A DNA stretch of 63,422 nucleotides, from NCBI GenBank assembly GCA_002686955.1, contig NYZA01000258.1, positions 1 through 63,422 of the forward strand. The letters run 5' to 3'. Source of the stretch: Gemmatimonadota bacterium (GTDB lineage: Bacteria; GCA-2686955). Made by a program: the position numbers and the translations under genes. A model generated the notes under the pieces. The model did not search any database. It was not told the DNA's origin and saw only the letters and a program-made list of their open reading frames with translations. This document shows, in pieces, positions 59,910-63,422 of this stretch (position 1 is its first letter; every line of letters begins with the position of its first letter).

Positions 59910-61751
59910 ATGAAGCTGGTGGAATGTGTTCCGAATTTCAGCGAAGGCAGAAACCGCAATGTGATCGACGCGGTCGTCGATGCCGCGGCGGGAGTCGATG
60001 GCGTGAAAGTCCTCGATGTAGACCCGGGCACCGATACGAATCGAACGGTTCTGACCTTCGTCGCTGAACCGGACGCGGCAGTCGAAGGAGCATTCGCGGT
60101 GGTGCGGAAGGCTGCCGAACTGATCGACATGAGTCGTCAATATGGAGCACACGCGCGGCACGGGGCGACCGATGTTTGCCCCTTTGTGCCGGTGAGCGGT
60201 GTAACGATGGACGATTGCGCCGAGCTCGCCCGCAGGCTGGGTGAGCGGGTCGGTGAAGAGCTCGGAATACCGATCTACCTCTACGAACACGCGGCGAGCC
60301 GTCCGGAATGGCGCAATCTGGCGGTCGTAAGAAAAGGGGAGTACGAAGCCCTGCCCAAGAAACTCACGGCACCGGAGTGGAAGCCCGACTACGGCCCGGC
60401 TGAGTGGAACGAGCGGGTCAAGCGGAGCGGAGTGGTCACGGTCGGGGCTCGCGAGTTCTTGATTGCGTACAACATCAACCTAAACACCCGAGATAAGCGC
60501 TATGCCAAGGATATCGCCCTCGAGATTCGAGAGGCGGGACGCGCCAAGCGGACCGGGAATACCGATCCCGACTACTTTCGCGGTGAGCGCTTGCGCTATC
60601 AACCGAGCGGGGACCGATGGCCCTGCGGCATCTGCGACCACATCGCCGGCACGCTCGAGGAGATTCGAACCCATTTCTCCGCCGCGCATCGGACCACATT
60701 CGATGAGCACCTCTCGCGCTATGGGCAGAAGCTGGAGAGTCTCGAGGGGAAGATCGTCAAGAAGCCGGGGCTCTTCGATCACTGCAAAGCGACCGGATGG
60801 GTGATCGAGGAGTACGGTTGCGCCCAGGTCACGATGAACCTGACCAACTACCACGTGTCACCCCCGCATCTCGTTCTCGAGGCGGTGCGCGATCTGGCGA
60901 GGCAGCGAGGAATCACCGTTACCGGATCCGAAATCGTGGGTGTGGTGCCCTTCCAGGCGATGATCGAGGCGGGTCGCTACTACCAGTCGAGGTACGGAGG
61001 CAGCACCGCGCTGCCTTGGCGCGACCTGATCGAGATCGCCGTCCGCTCGATGAATCTGGCCGACGTCGCGCCCTTCGAAATCGACAAGAAAGTGCTGGGA
61101 CTCCCAGAAGCCCCAGGGGGCTGCTTGATGGCGCTCCCTTGTCGGGAATTCGTCGATGAGGTCTCGCGTGAATCGCCGGCGCCGGGCGGAGGCAGCGTGG
61201 CCGCGCTCGTCGGCGCCCTGGGTGGCGGACTGGCCGCGATGGTCGGGAATCTGGCGATCGACAAGGTTGGCTACGAAGAGCAGTCCCCAAGGCTGAATGA
61301 GCTCGCGCTACGGGCCCAGATCGTAAAGGACCGGCTAGGGCGTTCGGTCGACACCGACACCGAGGCGTTCAACTTCGTGCTCGATGCGATGCGATTGCCG
61401 AGAGGTAATCGGAAGGAAAAGGAGGCAAGGGCCGTTGCGATTCAGCAGGGCTATCAAAGAGCCTCTAGGGTCCCCCTGGAAACGGCGAAGAGCTGTCTCG
61501 AAGTGATCGATTTGGCGATCGAAATCGGCGAACTCGGAAATCCGGCATCTCTCAGCGACGCGGGCGTGGCCGTGCTCACCGCTTGTGCGGGGGTGGAGGG
61601 AGCAGCTTACAATGTCAGGATCAATCTACCGACGATCGATGATCCCGCATTTCGTCAAGAACTGAGCACTGAACTCGATGAGATCGTCGCAACCGCCAAG
61701 CAGCGGCGGGACGAGTTTGATCAACTTGTTCTGAAGAAGCTCAGCGCCTGA
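59910..61751 (+). CDS. ftcD: Glutamate formimidoyltransferase / formiminotetrahydrofolate cyclodeaminase with C2H2-like insert
   Basis: A 613-residue bifunctional enzyme of histidine breakdown and one-carbon metabolism. Residues 1-230 form the formiminotransferase start (VECVPNFSEGRNRNVI, ARHGATDVCPFVPVSG, FLIAYNINLNTRD). Residues 232-300 are extra compared with known FTCDs: they carry CGIC (C239-C242) and H255, H260 in an arrangement C-x2-C-x12-H-x4-H. The transferase then resumes (KPGLFDHCKATGWVIEEYG, VTGSEIVGVVPFQAM). From about 395 the cyclodeaminase (CREFVDEVSRESPAPGGGSVAAL) follows. It moves a formimino group from formiminoglutamate to tetrahydrofolate and cyclises it. GGAGGAGG lies before the ATG. 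Confidence 0.92.
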   Translation: MKLVECVPNFSEGRNRNVIDAVVDAAAGVDGVKVLDVDPGTDTNRTVLTFVAEPDAAVEGAFAVVRKAAELIDMSRQYGAHARHGATDVCPFVPVSGVTMDDCAELARRLGERVGEELGIPIYLYEHAASRPEWRNLAVVRKGEYEALPKKLTAPEWKPDYGPAEWNERVKRSGVVTVGAREFLIAYNINLNTRDKRYAKDIALEIREAGRAKRTGNTDPDYFRGERLRYQPSGDRWPCGICDHIAGTLEEIRTHFSAAHRTTFDEHLSRYGQKLESLEGKIVKKPGLFDHCKATGWVIEEYGCAQVTMNLTNYHVSPPHLVLEAVRDLARQRGITVTGSEIVGVVPFQAMIEAGRYYQSRYGGSTALPWRDLIEIAVRSMNLADVAPFEIDKKVLGLPEAPGGCLMALPCREFVDEVSRESPAPGGGSVAALVGALGGGLAAMVGNLAIDKVGYEEQSPRLNELALRAQIVKDRLGRSVDTDTEAFNFVLDAMRLPRGNRKEKEARAVAIQQGYQRASRVPLETAKSCLEVIDLAIEIGELGNPASLSDAGVAVLTACAGVEGAAYNVRINLPTIDDPAFRQELSTELDEIVATAKQRRDEFDQLVLKKLSA

Positions 61752-61785
61752 CGAACGCGTACCCACGCCACAGATACCAACATGC

Positions 61786-61801
61786 GAGGGGCACGCCCCT
61801 C
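61786..61801. terminator. Hairpin between convergent ftcD and secreted-protein genes
   Basis: GAGGGG and CCCCTC form a perfect six-base stem with a CACG loop, 35 bases beyond the ftcD stop and about 70 bases from the end of the opposite gene. No U-run follows it. Position suggests a terminator shared by both directions. Confidence 0.45.
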
Positions 61802-61871
61802 TCTGCCAGCACGACCTGGACACTTTCGGGCTCTCCCTATCGGCTGACGGTAAACGTCACCATATATGGCG

Positions 61872-63152
61872 CTACATCGGATCGTCTTCGATCGATTCGC
61901 TGAGGGGGACAGGAGCGTGTATGGAGAAGCCCCCTCGAACGGGAGTATCGGATTCACCCACCGACAGGCGTTCGGCGTAATCCCGTGCCTCGAGTACGGC
62001 CGCTTGGAGATTGGCGGTCACGAATTCACCCTCGATCCAGACATCGGCGGCGACCACCGCCCAGATCACGATTTCACTCTCGCCGGGTGCGAGGTCCGCT
62101 ATTCGATGCGAGAGAAGAAACCGTGCGTCAGATGGATCGGAGAGGTCGAGGAGATCGGGATCCGGCGGTTCGGCTGCCCAGTTGCCGAGCACACGGTACT
62201 TGTTGGCATCCCCCAAGGGCGTTCCATCGACACCGTCCGGAAAAGGAAGTCCCGGTCCCCAGTCCCGATCGGGCACGGGATCGGAGATCCACCAATTGCA
62301 GTGAGAGCTCCATGCGTAGGGATCTTGAACGAAGGACAAGCGCGTCACACCGATGCCGACGGGCACCAAAGTGTCATCCCCATAGGAACCGGTCTGCACG
62401 CCGTCGGCAATGAACGCGAGAAGGGTCTCGCCTCCGCGGCCATCGTCGATCGTTCTCGACCCTGCAACATCGTCCGATGCGTTGGCGGCCGCCTCGTTCA
62501 GCGTTTCCGGTGTCGGTCCAACATCGCCGTCCCAATAGAGACCGACGTATGTATCCTGGAGCACCTGCTCGGACCGGTTGGTGATCCGATACGCGAGAAG
62601 CAGGAACTCCGCATCGGGGTCGGCTGGTCCAATCGTAGCCATGTCAACAGAGATTCGCATAGGCCGGTGGGACTCATAGGCACCTTCGCACCCGTCGAAT
62701 CGATCCGCGAGGCGAGTCCCGAAGGCCAGGTCGGCCGGATAGGCATGACGCTGCAGCTCCTGCTCGTCCCGTAGCGGTCGGATTTCACGATCCGAGTACC
62801 AACCATCGTGACCGGTGGATACGTGTACCTCTCCGCTGATCCGAGCCCCTACCCACAGCGTTGCCATGAATAGAGTTTCGAATTCGCACTCGCGAACGAG
62901 CAAGCCGGTCGCCGGCTGCTGCGGGTCCAGATCCCAGGCTCCCAGGAGCCCATTTGCTGTCATGGCCGCAACGAGAGCGGTCGAATCATGGAGCTCCCAA
63001 TCCGCAGACATCGGGCACTCGTCGCCTTGGATTCTCGCCGCCGTCGCCACCGGAAGAGTGAGCTGAATCAGGGCACCGGCTACACCGGCGGCGCAGAGTC
63101 GGCAAACCGGCTTGCGGTGATGGACTGCTGTCCGTGCGTTGACATTCGACAT
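61872..63152 (-). CDS. Secreted protein of unknown function
   Basis: A 426-residue exported protein (MSNVNARTAVHHRKPVCRLCAAGVAGALIQ; cleavage near ATAARIQ). The body is beta-rich, with long segments such as ETLFMATLWVGARISGEVHVS and FLLLAYRITNRSEQVLQDTYVGLYWDGD. The phrase YRITNxSxQxLxDxYVGLYxDxD is common in secreted proteins of uncultivated bacteria (often with a C-terminal sorting tag), but no such tag is visible here. GAGAGGA precedes the ATG at 63152. No enzymatic motif. Confidence 0.75.
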   Translation of the reverse strand: MSNVNARTAVHHRKPVCRLCAAGVAGALIQLTLPVATAARIQGDECPMSADWELHDSTALVAAMTANGLLGAWDLDPQQPATGLLVRECEFETLFMATLWVGARISGEVHVSTGHDGWYSDREIRPLRDEQELQRHAYPADLAFGTRLADRFDGCEGAYESHRPMRISVDMATIGPADPDAEFLLLAYRITNRSEQVLQDTYVGLYWDGDVGPTPETLNEAAANASDDVAGSRTIDDGRGGETLLAFIADGVQTGSYGDDTLVPVGIGVTRLSFVQDPYAWSSHCNWWISDPVPDRDWGPGLPFPDGVDGTPLGDANKYRVLGNWAAEPPDPDLLDLSDPSDARFLLSHRIADLAPGESEIVIWAVVAADVWIEGEFVTANLQAAVLEARDYAERLSVGESDTPVRGGFSIHAPVPLSESIEDDPM

Positions 63153-63316
63153 CGTTCGGTCCTCTCGTACGAAAGGTGCTGAGAAAAGCAGACCGACACT
63201 TTTGCAGAGACCCTCTAGCAAGAAGTGTGACGACGCGTGCGGGTATTCATGGAGCAGCGATGTGACAACAAGTTATGGAGGGATTCGCCGCCGGGGGACA
63301 CTTTCGCGAAAGGGAG

Positions 63317-63422
63317 CTAGTCCGGATATCTCACGAGATTCCGTAGCGAGACCGTGCAGGTTCTTGTCCTGCCGGTGCTTCGTGCCGGTTCGACGCGGAG
63401 GCGTAGTGGTGCTACGTCGCAC
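63317..63422. repeat. Second inverted-repeat-type element, cut by the window end
   Basis: It opens with CTAGTCCGGATATC and continues ACGAGATTCCGTAGC, echoing the left end of the 165-bp element at 17084 (CTAGTGTCC... AGATTCGTGG). Its interior contains TTCGACGCGGAGGCGTAGTG followed by GTGCTACGTCG, a variant of TCGACGCAGGCGTAGC... in the other copy. The hairpin CCGGTGC-TTC-GTGCCGG can form with two G-U pairs. The matching right end should lie just past the window. Confidence 0.55.

Noticed and set aside
1-63422. CRISPR array or rRNA
   Set aside because: No regularly spaced repeats of 24-40 bases and no rRNA-like stretch seen on either strand.

Overview
The window reads as a high-GC (roughly 60-65 %), gene-dense chromosome of a Gram-negative, probably aerobic heterotroph. 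The Gram-negative call rests on a TolQ/ExbB-type channel, two predicted outer-membrane beta-barrels and many Sec-secreted hydrolases. The mix of secreted subtilisins, a matrixin, an M1 peptidase fused to a barrel, DUF2723/radical-SAM genes and GAF/SpoIIE phosphatases resembles uncultivated FCB-related phyla (Eisenbacteria- or Krumholzibacteriota-like). That is an impression from gene content; there is no rRNA or other marker here to settle it. No tRNA, rRNA or CRISPR array was found.

Layout. 1-4.5 kb: cut-off TolQ-like gene, an IS1380-type transposase scrap, then a translationally coupled radical SAM / DUF2723-TPR membrane-protein pair. 4.6-7.5 kb: secreted proteins (matrixin with its partner, alpha/beta hydrolase, unknown). 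7.8-22.8 kb: carbon and lipid metabolism (acyl-CoA synthetase, aceB-aceA glyoxylate shunt, acyl-CoA dehydrogenase, hotdog protein) mixed with bacterioferritin and its ferredoxin behind a palindromic operator, a transglutaminase operon, a 165-bp inverted-repeat element, a truncated subtilisin and a ceramidase-like hydrolase. 22.9-28 kb: C39-like secreted protein and a ferrous-iron operon (DtxR-FeoA fusion, FeoB, Cys-rich FeoB-associated peptide, beta-barrel). 28-39.4 kb: GH92 mannosidase, HEAT-repeat protein, lone receiver, MFS transporter, and an operon of M1-peptidase/barrel, hisS and a membrane phosphodiesterase. 39.6-47.2 kb: a defence island with a type III-like restriction helicase-nuclease, its methyltransferase, and an ATPase/TOPRIM-like pair whose second gene has an in-frame TGA. 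47.4-57.9 kb: small membrane protein, GAF-SpoIIE phosphatase, secreted proteins, Na+/solute symporter, two gene remnants, a HAL2-like phosphatase and a K+ channel. 58-63.4 kb: second acyl-CoA synthetase, a formiminotransferase-cyclodeaminase with an inserted C2H2-type zinc-finger motif, a secreted protein, and the start of a second copy-like repeat element.

How they fit: two acyl-CoA synthetases, an acyl-CoA dehydrogenase and the glyoxylate shunt point to growth on fatty acids. Secreted proteases, GH92 and the ceramidase-like enzyme point to scavenging of protein, glycan and lipid. The feo operon and bfr-bfd cover iron uptake and storage and may share metal-dependent control. Three half-genes (18.6, 54.8 and 55.6 kb) and the inverted-repeat elements show that this stretch has been rearranged.
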